9,931 nucleotides of DNA from Alphaproteobacteria bacterium (GCA_017477035.1 JAFUXW010000067.1:1-9931); one strand, 5' to 3'. Shown: positions 1 to 6,228, counted from the stretch's first letter. Numbers and translations are program-made. The notes: generated from the sequence alone by a model not told the origin.

Positions 1-1
1 A

Positions 2-520
2 AATATAAAAAAATACATTGGCAGATATAACAAAAAAATTTTGGTACGCTTGAAACAACTTAAGGGAACTCCGTATTCAATTGCTGCAGGATTTGCTTGC
101 GGTGTAGCCGTTTCGTTTACACCATTTATAGGGTTTCATTTAATTATAGCTGCCGTTACTGCTTGGATTATTCGAGGTAATATTCTTTCTTCAGCTATCG
201 GAACTCTGATAGGTAATCCTTGGACATTTCCTTTTATTTGGGTGGCAGTGCTGTCTACCGGTAATTATGTGTTAGGAAACAGCGCAATAAGTGATGTGAA
301 TTTTTTAAAAATATTCGAAAAATCCGGCGAAGCCCTAATAACATTTAACTTTAAAAATTTCGGACGGGACGTATGGCCGATAATTTATCCGATGATGATA
401 GGCTGTATTCCTTATTATGTTGTTTCATGGTTTATTTCATATAAATTAATAAAATCGGCAATGGATAAACTGGAAAAAAGGCGATTGAATCGTTTATCGT
501 TAAGGAGCAAAGAAAAATGA
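2..520 (+). CDS. DUF2062 domain membrane protein, 5'-partial
   Basis: DUF2062-family inner-membrane protein of unknown function. The visible core, GTPYSIAAGFACGVAVSFTP followed by a GFH motif and an IGNPWTFPF segment, is the family signature. Two to three hydrophobic segments are visible, with a basic C-terminal tail (KLEKRRLNRLSLRSKEK). The first in-frame start codon is a TTG at 41, but the frame is open leftwards to base 2 and those codons read KKYIGRYNKKILVRLKQLKG, like the basic lead-in family members have just before the GTP(H/Y)SIA motif. I therefore treat the gene as running off the left edge rather than starting at 41. Its TGA overlaps the acpS ATG by four bases, so the two are translationally coupled. 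The family's biochemical role is not known. Confidence 0.88.
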   Translation, partial: NIKKYIGRYNKKILVRLKQLKGTPYSIAAGFACGVAVSFTPFIGFHLIIAAVTAWIIRGNILSSAIGTLIGNPWTFPFIWVAVLSTGNYVLGNSAISDVNFLKIFEKSGEALITFNFKNFGRDVWPIIYPMMIGCIPYYVVSWFISYKLIKSAMDKLEKRRLNRLSLRSKEK

Positions 521-909
521 TACTCGGACTTGGATGCGATATTATTAATATTGAACGACTGTTTAAATCAAACCGATTCTTACATGACTTCAAAAATAAG
601 ATTTTAGGCGAAAATGAATTAAATGAGCTTAATACCCAAATTATTGACGATGATAAAAAATTTGCTTGCATACTGGCTAAAAGATATGCCGCTAAAGAAG
701 CGTTCGCCAAAGCTTTGGGATGCGGATTTCGGGACGGCTTATTTTTAAAAAATATTGAAACCTTACACGACAAATTCGGTAAACCTTACTTAAAAATCAG
801 CGGAGAGGCTCAAAAAAAACTTAATAATCTTTCTACTGCCGCAAAACTTCACATTTCCTTGAGCGATGATTACCCTTATGCTCAAGCGACAGTAATTATC
901 GAAGGATAG
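517..909 (+). CDS. acpS: Holo-[acyl-carrier-protein] synthase
   Basis: Transfers the 4'-phosphopantetheine arm of CoA to the conserved serine of apo-acyl carrier protein in the cytoplasm, activating ACP for fatty acid synthesis. At 130 residues it has the normal AcpS length. The N-terminal GLGCDIINIERL motif holds the metal-binding Asp8, and the KRYAAKEAFAKALG motif (residues 56-69) holds Glu61, the second metal ligand. The family-typical GKPYL and HISLSDDYPYAQATVIIE segments close the protein. The ATG overlaps the upstream stop (ATGA) and has an AAGGAG ribosome-binding site nine bases upstream inside the DUF2062 gene. It is the middle gene of a tight plus-strand operon, and all key residues appear intact. 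Confidence 0.96.
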   Translation: MILGLGCDIINIERLFKSNRFLHDFKNKILGENELNELNTQIIDDDKKFACILAKRYAAKEAFAKALGCGFRDGLFLKNIETLHDKFGKPYLKISGEAQKKLNNLSTAAKLHISLSDDYPYAQATVIIEG

Positions 910-916
910 GATATAA

Positions 917-1417
917 ATGCAAACTTACTTAATCCTGGGCAACATCTTTTCTTTACTTTCGGAAATTTGCATTGATATTTCGGTTTTAAAGAAAAACAAA
1001 AACGACCTGAGATACTGGCAGGTTATAGATGTTATTTTTTGTATTTTATCAAATATTGCTCTGTATACCTATGCCGCTTTAACGACCAATTCCGTTGCAC
1101 TTATCAGAAATATATTAGCCTATAAAAATAAGCTGACAAAAAAAACAACTTGGATTCTGTTCGTCTTATGTATTATTGTCGGTTTGTGGGCAAACAACCG
1201 CGGAGTCATCGGTTTATTTCCTATAATTGCTTCTGCCAGCTACACAATTTTTATGTTCACAACAAAAAATGAACAACAAATGCGCTGGGCATTGTCTTCT
1301 AACTTAATTTTATGGTTTATACATGATATTTATGTTCAAGCATACCCTTCGGCTCTAACCGATATAATTTTAAGTATTTGGACTTTTATGCAGATTTATA
1401 AGTACAGAAAACAATAA
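917..1417 (+). CDS. YgjV family inner-membrane protein
   Basis: A 166-residue, very hydrophobic protein with five to six predicted transmembrane helices (about 2-24, 34-56, 74-90, 93-112, 123-140 and 144-160). The pattern of a first helix after a short N-terminus, a VALIRNILAY segment after helix 2, a paired-helix centre, and an LSSNLILWFIHDIYV segment near the end resembles the YgjV/Imp-YgjV family (PF10688), whose function is not established. It begins seven bases after the acpS stop with an AGGA motif overlapping the acpS end, so it is probably cotranscribed with acpS. No catalytic motif is visible. The family assignment rests on recognition of the overall pattern and would need a profile search to confirm. 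Confidence 0.75.
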   Translation: MQTYLILGNIFSLLSEICIDISVLKKNKNDLRYWQVIDVIFCILSNIALYTYAALTTNSVALIRNILAYKNKLTKKTTWILFVLCIIVGLWANNRGVIGLFPIIASASYTIFMFTTKNEQQMRWALSSNLILWFIHDIYVQAYPSALTDIILSIWTFMQIYKYRKQ

Positions 1418-1461
1418 AAATATCAAGTCTATTCGCCGTTAGGAAAAATTATCCTTTCTTA

Positions 1462-1722
1462 TCATATTAACAATAGTAATATTATTGCGGCGATTAAATA
1501 AAGAATGAGAAACATAATATATTTATTAGATACTTTTTCAGCAACTTTACTGCGATATACAACCGGAAACAGTATATAAATCAATAAATATATACTTCCC
1601 CAGAACCCCATATATCTTTCATAATCCTCGCTTTTTAATACCCACGAAGTAATTAATCCTAAAGTAAATGGGATCATTAAAATGCCGGTTGTGAAATAAA
1701 CTATTTTTTTTATGCTGTTCAT
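1462..1722 (-). CDS. Small three-helix membrane protein, unknown function
   Basis: I do not recognise this 86-residue protein. It is almost entirely hydrophobic, with three likely transmembrane helices: about residues 8-29, 37-57 and 68-86, the last ending in AAIILLLLI at the very C-terminus. A charged loop (KSEDYERYMG) separates helices 1 and 2, and a basic loop (YRSKVAEKVSNKY) separates helices 2 and 3, which suggests that second loop is cytoplasmic. The case for a real gene is an AGGAGAGG ribosome-binding site correctly spaced before the ATG, a plausible promoter upstream, and a coherent membrane topology. It is convergent with the YgjV-like gene and only 44 bases from its end, with no strong terminator between them. 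Confidence 0.7.
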   Translation of the reverse strand: MNSIKKIVYFTTGILMIPFTLGLITSWVLKSEDYERYMGFWGSIYLLIYILFPVVYRSKVAEKVSNKYIMFLILYLIAAIILLLLI

Positions 1723-1740
1723 GCATACCTCTCCTGACTA

Positions 1741-1769
1741 AATGTAACAAAATCAGCATCCAAAGGCAA
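1741..1769 (-). promoter_or_regulatory. Predicted sigma70-type promoter for the small membrane protein
   Basis: On the minus strand TTGCCT (1769-1764) and TACATT (1746-1741) are separated by exactly 17 bases, each matching four of six consensus positions. The predicted start would lie a few bases before the AGGAGAGG ribosome-binding site. The -35 element falls inside the stem of the plus-strand terminator hairpin. Prediction from spacing only. Confidence 0.4.
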
Positions 1770-1797
1770 TATAAATATTACCTTTGGATGTTTTTTT
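1757..1797 (+). terminator. Intrinsic terminator, plus strand
   Basis: CATCCAAAGG (1757-1766) pairs perfectly with CCTTTGGATG (1781-1790). After one mismatch the stem continues AATAT/ATATT over a two-base loop, and a run of seven T follows directly (1791-1797). On the minus strand only four T follow, so the orientation is plus. It lies 340 bases past the end of the acpS/YgjV operon, beyond the opposing small gene, and would stop read-through into the recR 3' region. Confidence 0.8.
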
Positions 1798-1824
1798 ATT
1801 TAACAAAAAAGTGCAACAACACAT

Positions 1825-1845
1825 AAAAAAACTCGTATAACGAGG
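1825..1845 (-). terminator. Intrinsic terminator for the dnaX-ybaB-recR transcript
   Basis: Read on the minus strand, CTCGT-TAT-ACGAG is followed at once by seven T (1831-1825). The five-pair stem is short but GC-containing with a tight loop. It is the first recognisable stop signal after recR, so the transcript would carry the whole 1847-2087 repeat array as 3' untranslated RNA. Confidence 0.55.
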
Positions 1846-1846
1846 A

Positions 1847-2090
1847 TAGTACGCAGAAAGTCTTCTTGTGCGGTGTACAACAAATACAACCTCACGCAAA
1901 ATTCTTTTTAAAGAGTCAGATGCGCTGTAATTTTTTGACGACGTGTACAACAAAGGTACACTATATCCGGCACGGCTTAACGTAAAAGCCTTTTTAGTGA
2001 GTCAGATGCGCAGAAAGATTTTTTCGACGTGTACAACAAAGGTACACGAGAAAAAATCTTTCAAGCAGATGAGCAATAAAAAGGCTTTTA
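1847..2090. repeat. Degenerate repeat array downstream of recR (array A)
   Basis: Three related units are recognisable by a shared order of motifs: a T-rich arm, (T/G)CAGATGCG, an AAAGATTTTTT-like stretch, then CGTGTACAACAAA. The GTGTAC anchors are at 1873, 1943 and 2029, so spacing is irregular (70 and 86 bases). The first unit (about 1847-1890) is the most decayed, the second (1894-1969) keeps the CAGATGCG motif and a GTGTAC-AACAAAG-GTACAC mini-hairpin, and the third is the full compound hairpin at 1983-2090. The same family recurs at 8836-9130. Short open frames cross the array on both strands but have no ribosome-binding site or protein-like sequence, so I regard it as non-coding. Confidence 0.85.
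1983..2090. repeat. Full-length compound hairpin abutting the recR stop codon
   Basis: An imperfect palindrome of 108 bases. The outer stem is TAAAAGCCTTTTTA (1983-1996) pairing perfectly with 2077-2090. The middle helix is formed by two copies of CAGATG (2003-2008 and 2066-2071), which face each other with two central G.A mismatches. The inner stem is AAAGATTTTTTC (2014-2025) pairing with 2050-2061, then CGTGTAC (2028-2034) with GTACACG (2042-2048), closed by a seven-base loop. The recR stop codon (2088-2090) is the end of the outer arm. It could be a mobile palindromic element, a 3' RNA stabiliser or both; the sequence alone does not decide. Confidence 0.88.
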
Positions 2091-2681
2091 TATTTCTTTG
2101 CGGGCGGATAAAGCCAACTGTATAGTCCCGTCATCCATATAATCAAGTTCACCTCCCATCGGTAGGCCTTGAGCTAAAGTGGTAACTTTGAGCGGGTATT
2201 CTTTTAATCTGGATAATAAATAATGATTTGTAATTTGTCCGTCTATAGTAGCAGGAAGCGCTAAAATAACTTCTTTTATCTGCCCTTGTGATAATCGAGA
2301 AAATAACGACTCTATATTCAAATCTTCAGGGGTTACGCCATCCAAAGCTGAGAGAATACCTCCCAATACGTGATATTGCCCGCGATATACCCCAACGCGC
2401 TCCATAGCCCATAAATCAGCTACATCCTGCACTACACAAAGTGTCTGCATATCTCGCGACGTATCACGGCATACACTACAAGGTTCATCAGTATCAAAAT
2501 TGCCACATATAGGACATTTTTTAATATTTTCCGCTACGCTCTGCAAACCACTGATGAGCGGTAATAACGAAGTTTCCTTCTTTTTCAGCAAATGCAAAAC
2601 TATCCGTCGCGCCGAACGTGTTCCGAGAGACGGAAGTTTTGCAATTTGCTTTATTAATTGTTCAATATCTGTACCGGACAA
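2088..2681 (-). CDS. recR: Recombination mediator RecR
   Basis: Partner of RecO in loading RecA at gapped DNA (RecFOR pathway), acting on cytoplasmic DNA. The 197 residues match the usual length. In order: an N-terminal helix-hairpin-helix region (KLPSLGTRSARRIVLHLLKK, residues 15-34), a four-cysteine zinc finger (Cys56, Cys59, Cys68, Cys71), a Toprim domain from about residue 80 (LCVVQDVADLWAMERVG, HVLGGILSALDGV, ALPATIDGQITNHYL), and the C-terminal GLPMGGELDYMDDGTIQLAL motif. The start is a TTG at 2681; its AGGA ribosome-binding site overlaps the ybaB stop, and the first residues (SGTDIEQLIKQIAKLPSLG) align with family N-termini. The Toprim position normally Glu is Gln85 (codon CAG). The last gene of the dnaX-ybaB-recR cluster; its stop codon merges with the compound hairpin. 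Confidence 0.96.
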   Translation of the reverse strand: MSGTDIEQLIKQIAKLPSLGTRSARRIVLHLLKKKETSLLPLISGLQSVAENIKKCPICGNFDTDEPCSVCRDTSRDMQTLCVVQDVADLWAMERVGVYRGQYHVLGGILSALDGVTPEDLNIESLFSRLSQGQIKEVILALPATIDGQITNHYLLSRLKEYPLKVTTLAQGLPMGGELDYMDDGTIQLALSARKEI

Positions 2682-2690
2682 TTTTTTATC

Positions 2691-3011
2691 CTAAAAAGGA
2701 AGTTTCAAGCCGCCTAATCCAACACCATTGGTAGCTTCTTTCATACCTTCTTCCATCATTGCATCAACTTTTTGATGAGCATCGTTGTAGGCTGCAATAA
2801 TTAAATCTTCCAAAACATCAGATTCTTCAGGATTTATTAAAGACTTATCAATGTTCAAGCTTTTAATTTCAGATTTACCATTTAAAACAATTTTCACCAA
2901 ACCTCCGCCACTGGTTCCTTCGCGTTCTTCTTGCCCCAGCTTTGCTTGAGTTTCCTGCATTTTACGTTGCATTTGTTGAGCTTGTTTCATTATTCCTTGA
3001 ATATTTAACAT
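2691..3011 (-). CDS. ybaB: YbaB/EbfC family nucleoid-associated protein
   Basis: Small dimeric DNA-binding protein of the YbaB/EbfC family, commonly encoded between dnaX and recR. The 106 residues show the standard layout: an N-terminal helix rich in Gln, Met and Lys (IMKQAQQMQRKMQETQAKLG), the GTSGGGLVKIVLNGKSEIKSL beta region, the INPEESDVLEDLIIAAYNDA helix, and a Gly-rich tail (GVGLGGLKLPF). The ATG lies three bases after the dnaX stop, with an AGAGGAA ribosome-binding site inside the dnaX end. It ends ten bases before the recR start. Order and spacing indicate cotranscription and probably translational coupling of dnaX, ybaB and recR. Confidence 0.95.
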   Translation of the reverse strand: MLNIQGIMKQAQQMQRKMQETQAKLGQEEREGTSGGGLVKIVLNGKSEIKSLNIDKSLINPEESDVLEDLIIAAYNDAHQKVDAMMEEGMKEATNGVGLGGLKLPF

Positions 3012-3014
3012 TAC

Positions 3015-4679
3015 TTATTCCTCTTCTTCATTTTCTTCTAACATCGCATTAGCATTAAATTCATCCGGTTCACTATTTTCAGCTTCTTCAATACCTTTGC
3101 GAATGAATGTTTCTATTTTAGCACCATTAAACTCATCAAGTATAGCTTTGACTAAAGGATATTCAGAGATATTTTTCTTATCTCTATTCATTTCTCTTGC
3201 TTCTTGTTGAGCTAATGTTTCCCCGAGTGGTTCATAATCAATATCGAATTTCCAAATTTTAGAGGTTTCTTTTTCCAAAAAAGTTCTAAGATTCAGTATC
3301 AAATTTTTATCGGCTTTATCGGATAGCGCAATATGTAAATAACCATCGCTAAATTCCTTAAACGACATATCATTTTTTACTGCAAACAATAGCAAAGGTT
3401 GCTTTTTTGCAATCATAAACTTCATTAATTCAGCCGTGCTGTTGATAACAACCGTATCTACCTCATTACCAGAATTTAACTGTATTCCGTCTGAAACAGC
3501 ACTTTCAGTTATTGTTGATTTTTTTTTTAATTCCTTCAGCAAATCTGCAGGAGTAGGAAGCGAGGCAGAAAATGCTATTCGTATCAAAATCATTTCCAGT
3601 GCATCTATTTGCACGATTGCATATTGAATCTCACTCACTCCTTTCATAAGCATTTGCCAAATTTTAGAAAGAATACTTATTGGAGCTGTGCATAATTTCT
3701 TGCACATTTCTTTATCAGTTTCGCTCAAGGAGGCATCATTGATAAATTCCGGCAAAATTTTAACCTTGGCAAGCAGATGAGTAATATCTATCATATCCTG
3801 CAAAATAAGCATCGGAGTTGCGCCGTTTATATATAATTCGTGTGTCAAGCGTAAAACTTCGGAAATATCTCCTTCAAGCAATTTTTCATATATAGAAAAA
3901 CTTTGCTGTCTGTCTGCTAATCCCAGCATATTTTTAACAATATCTGCACTAATATTTCCATTACCTAAAACAATGGCCTGATCAAGCATAGAAAGTCCGT
4001 CTCGAGCAGAACCATCAGCAGCTCTTGCCACCATTTGCAAGGCCTGTGTTTCATACGCTACATTCTCGTTTTTCAAAATCTTTTCAAATAAATTCACCAA
4101 AGTTTCTATACTCAAGCGTTGTAAATCAAATCGTTGGCAGCGTGATAAAATAGTAACCGGAACCTGACGAATTTCCGTAGTGGCAAAAATAAATTTAACG
4201 TGCGCAGGAGGCTCTTCTAAAGTTTTTAATAAGGCATTAAACGCACTTTTGGAAAGCATATGTACTTCATCGATAATATATACTTTATAACGAGCGCTGA
4301 CCGGTTTATACCGCACTCCGTCCAATATTTCTCTTATATCATCAACGCCGGTTTTTGAGGCTGCATCTAATTCTATAACATCCATGTGTCTGTCAGCGGC
4401 AATAGCTTTGCAATTTTCACATTCACCGCACGGATGAATAGTCGGTCCGCCGTTACCATCAGGTCCTATACAATTTATCGCTTTAGCAATCAAGCGTGCC
4501 GTAGTAGTTTTTCCGACTCCTCTGATACCGGTTAATATGTATGCATGGTGAAGGCGATTATTTTTAATAGCGTTGGTTAAAGTTTGCACCAAAGCATCTT
4601 GCCCAAGCAAATCCTCAAAGCTCTGTGGACGATATTTGCGAGCCAATGCTACATATTGATTATTATTTTCTTCCGCCAT
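3015..4679 (-). CDS. dnaX: DNA polymerase III subunit gamma/tau
   Basis: Clamp-loader ATPase of the replicative polymerase; the full 554-residue form is tau, which also bridges polymerase and helicase. AAA+ domain: Walker A GIRGVGKT (51-58), a zinc module with Cys70, Cys84, Cys87 and Cys90, Walker B IIDEVH (135-140), sensor 1 ATTE (166-169), arginine-finger motif SRCQRFD (179-185) and GSARDGLSMLDQA (223-235). The oligomerisation domain III ends near residue 370 (LEMILIRIAF), followed by a linker and the less conserved tau-specific region with an acidic C-terminus (EENEEEE). Residues 385-387 are three Lys encoded in an unbroken run of ten A, right at the domain III/linker junction, as expected for production of a short gamma form. 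The ATG at 4679 follows the SRP RNA gene closely. Confidence 0.97.
   Translation of the reverse strand: MAEENNNQYVALARKYRPQSFEDLLGQDALVQTLTNAIKNNRLHHAYILTGIRGVGKTTTARLIAKAINCIGPDGNGGPTIHPCGECENCKAIAADRHMDVIELDAASKTGVDDIREILDGVRYKPVSARYKVYIIDEVHMLSKSAFNALLKTLEEPPAHVKFIFATTEIRQVPVTILSRCQRFDLQRLSIETLVNLFEKILKNENVAYETQALQMVARAADGSARDGLSMLDQAIVLGNGNISADIVKNMLGLADRQQSFSIYEKLLEGDISEVLRLTHELYINGATPMLILQDMIDITHLLAKVKILPEFINDASLSETDKEMCKKLCTAPISILSKIWQMLMKGVSEIQYAIVQIDALEMILIRIAFSASLPTPADLLKELKKKSTITESAVSDGIQLNSGNEVDTVVINSTAELMKFMIAKKQPLLLFAVKNDMSFKEFSDGYLHIALSDKADKNLILNLRTFLEKETSKIWKFDIDYEPLGETLAQQEAREMNRDKKNISEYPLVKAILDEFNGAKIETFIRKGIEEAENSEPDEFNANAMLEENEEEE
3491..3528 (-). promoter_or_regulatory. 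Probable slippage/frameshift site in dnaX
   Basis: On the minus strand ten consecutive A (3528-3519) cover codons 384-387. A -1 shift (or one inserted A) reads I-N-N-N then TGA at 3507-3505, giving a 391-residue product. A +1 shift (or one lost A) reads Q-Q then TAA at 3511-3509, giving 389 residues. An AAGGA sits three bases before the run and a six-pair inverted repeat CTGAAA/TTTCAG (3508-3491) begins ten bases after it; both could stimulate. Comparable sites make gamma in E. coli (ribosomal) and Thermus (transcriptional slippage). Confidence 0.7.
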
Positions 4680-4701
4680 TATTTAAAACTCTTTGTTATA
4701 A

Positions 4702-4791
4702 GGCGAAGGAACTTGGACCTTATGCGAAATCGTTACGGCTGCTTCCTTCCGAACCTGACCGAGTTGGCGAAAACATAACCCCAAGCCCTTC
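4702..4791 (-). ncRNA. ffs: Signal recognition particle RNA, small bacterial type (4.5S)
   Basis: RNA core of the SRP, binding Ffh to target nascent membrane proteins. The minus strand carries the diagnostic apical sequence GGTCAGGTTCGGAAGGAAGC followed by AGCC, differing from the E. coli core at one stem position where a C-G pair becomes a U.G wobble; the GGAA loop is intact. The ends pair as expected for the long SRP hairpin: GAAGG with CCTTC, CTTGG with CCAAG and TTATG with CATAA. The outermost pairs give about 90 nucleotides; the exact ends are estimates. There is no terminator before the dnaX ATG, 22 bases further on, so a shared primary transcript with dnaX is likely. SRP RNA upstream of dnaX-ybaB-recR is a known arrangement, for example in Bacillus. 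Confidence 0.95.
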
Positions 4792-4802
4792 ATAAAAACT
4801 AC

Positions 4803-4823
4803 ACTATATAATGAGCAATTATA
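4803..4823 (-). promoter_or_regulatory. Candidate -10 elements for the SRP RNA/dnaX transcript
   Basis: Upstream of the SRP RNA the minus strand contains a perfect TATAAT (4823-4818) and a second TATAGT (4808-4803). The second lies 12 bases before the inferred 5' end of the RNA at 4791. I find no good -35 hexamer at 16-18 bases from either; TTGATT is 19 bases before TATAAT. If TATAAT is used, the RNA would need 5' trimming. Confidence 0.4.
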
Positions 4824-4852
4824 CCCTTTTTGCAAGCAAAAAAATCAACTTA

Positions 4853-6148
4853 TTACATACTTGTCAAAATGTTTTGCAGTTGTTCCGCACTCTTACCGTA
4901 AACTTTAGGCATTTCGACATATCCGTAACCGTAATAATTGTTTGATGATGCAGAATTTACTGAAGAATACGCACCATAAAATTGGCTGGGAGCGTTTTCC
5001 ACCACCTTTTTACCTTCAGAAGTAACTTTTACCACATCAAGTCCGTGTTCATTTTGTCCGTCGGCAAAAATTCTGAAAGTTCCGCTCATCCCAACATAGC
5101 CCTCCGGACGAACAATATTTTCGTTTAAATAACCTTTATCCCTGGTGGCAAGTGAAGAAGCCAGAGCAATTGCATCATAAGCATATATACTCAATCCACT
5201 TGGTTTTTCACCAAACAATTCGTTATATTTTTGCGCAAAACTCTCCTGATTTTGTAAAGACATCACCGGATACACAGCCCCGTAAAGTTCGGTTTCTTTA
5301 CTTAAATTACTGCTATCCCACATTGAAGTTCCCATAAACAACACATCAGGAGCGGAAACATCATAATAACTGAACATTGAAGAAATTGCCTTTAATCTGT
5401 TTCCGGTTTCCGGTATCAATAATGCATTAAAATCTACACCTCCGGTTTTCATAGCCGCAACCAACGAGGTGAAATCCATGCTATCCGGAGCATAAAAACC
5501 TACTTTCACCACTTTAACACCATTTTCACGTGCATTTTTCATAATTGAGCGAAACATATTAAGTCCGCTCTGATTATCAGGCAACACTGCAGCCAATTGA
5601 GTTCTGCCCTGCGAAGAAGCATATTTTACCATTCGGCTGATTTGATCGTTATTAAGCAGTCCTAAAGAGTAAACGCCCTCTTGTAACACTGCCGGAGATG
5701 TTGAAAAAGAAATAACAGGAATATTTTTACTTTTCGCTTCATTACTGATTGCCGATACTTCATCACTCAGCAGCGGTCCTAAAATCAAATCACTATCCGC
5801 ATTAATCGCATTTTCAACCGCGACACGCGCACCACTGCTGGTACCTTTGGTATCATAAAACTGCACAACCAAATTATTATTATTGATATCTCCTATCGCC
5901 ATTGTTGCGGCATTTTTCATACTTTGTCCCATTGAAGCAACACTACCGCTGAGCGGGAGCAACATAGCCACTCGAAAACTTCCGGCGTTTCCCAAGTCAA
6001 CGTGAGAATAATCGGTTGTTTCTGCCGAGCGCGTCAAGTGATTATCCGGCAAATAATTATAATAAGATTCCGAATATGATGAGCGACGCCACAATGTGCA
6101 ACTGCAAATCAAAAAGCACACTAAAATAACACTAATTTTTTTTAACAC
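4853..6148 (-). CDS. LpoA-like lipoprotein, penicillin-binding protein activator family
   Basis: A 431-residue lipoprotein with a type 1 periplasmic-binding fold. The signal sequence MLKKISVILVCFLICSC ends in a lipobox with Cys17 as the lipidated residue; Cys11 and Cys15 also lie in the signal. A Ser/Tyr-rich linker (21-55) leads to the binding domain: FRVAMLLPLSGSVASMGQSM (58-77), ALIGPLLS-like LILGPLLSDE (121-130), NIPVISFST (142-150), AAVLPDNQSG (186-195) and IYAYDAIALASSLA (321-334). The start is GTG with a GAGGAA ribosome-binding site nine bases upstream. Homologues next to rsmI and yraN are annotated as activators of class A penicillin-binding proteins, and E. coli lpoA sits between those genes. 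Function in peptidoglycan synthesis is inferred from family and context. A leucine-binding-type transporter receptor is the alternative. Confidence 0.85.
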   Translation of the reverse strand: MLKKISVILVCFLICSCTLWRRSSYSESYYNYLPDNHLTRSAETTDYSHVDLGNAGSFRVAMLLPLSGSVASMGQSMKNAATMAIGDINNNNLVVQFYDTKGTSSGARVAVENAINADSDLILGPLLSDEVSAISNEAKSKNIPVISFSTSPAVLQEGVYSLGLLNNDQISRMVKYASSQGRTQLAAVLPDNQSGLNMFRSIMKNARENGVKVVKVGFYAPDSMDFTSLVAAMKTGGVDFNALLIPETGNRLKAISSMFSYYDVSAPDVLFMGTSMWDSSNLSKETELYGAVYPVMSLQNQESFAQKYNELFGEKPSGLSIYAYDAIALASSLATRDKGYLNENIVRPEGYVGMSGTFRIFADGQNEHGLDVVKVTSEGKKVVENAPSQFYGAYSSVNSASSNNYYGYGYVEMPKVYGKSAEQLQNILTSM

Positions 6149-6228
6149 TTGCTTTTTTCCTCAAAATATCAAACAATGCCTTATCAATAAACCCAAAACA
6201 CTTGTTTGTAAAGTTAAAGTTTAAGAAA

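Noticed and set aside
41..43. TTG start codon for the DUF2062 protein
   Set aside because: The frame continues upstream to the window edge with family-like residues, so the true start is probably outside.
432..773. Minus-strand 113-residue open frame
   Set aside because: It is a shadow of acpS on the opposite strand.
1440..1457. Terminator between the two convergent genes (AGGA/TCCT near 1441-1455)
   Set aside because: Only four pairs with a weak T tract; not convincing.
1753..1953. Minus-strand 66-residue open frame across repeat array A
   Set aside because: It lies on the repeats and a terminator, has no ribosome-binding site and shows no protein-like pattern.
1970..2090. Integron attC site
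   Set aside because: GCTTAAC before the hairpin resembles an attC R'' box, but no matching GTTRRRY box closes the other side, the array at ileS lacks it, and no cassette genes or integrase are present.
1983..2090. Simple intrinsic terminator of recR
   Set aside because: The stem is far longer than needed, is internally structured, and is not followed by a T run on the minus strand; it may still influence termination.
1943..2125. Plus-strand 60-residue open frame through the compound hairpin into recR
   Set aside because: It is built from hairpin sequence and antisense recR, with no start signals.
4584..4778. Plus-strand open frame over the dnaX start and SRP RNA
   Set aside because: It is the antisense of a conserved RNA and of the DnaX N-terminus.
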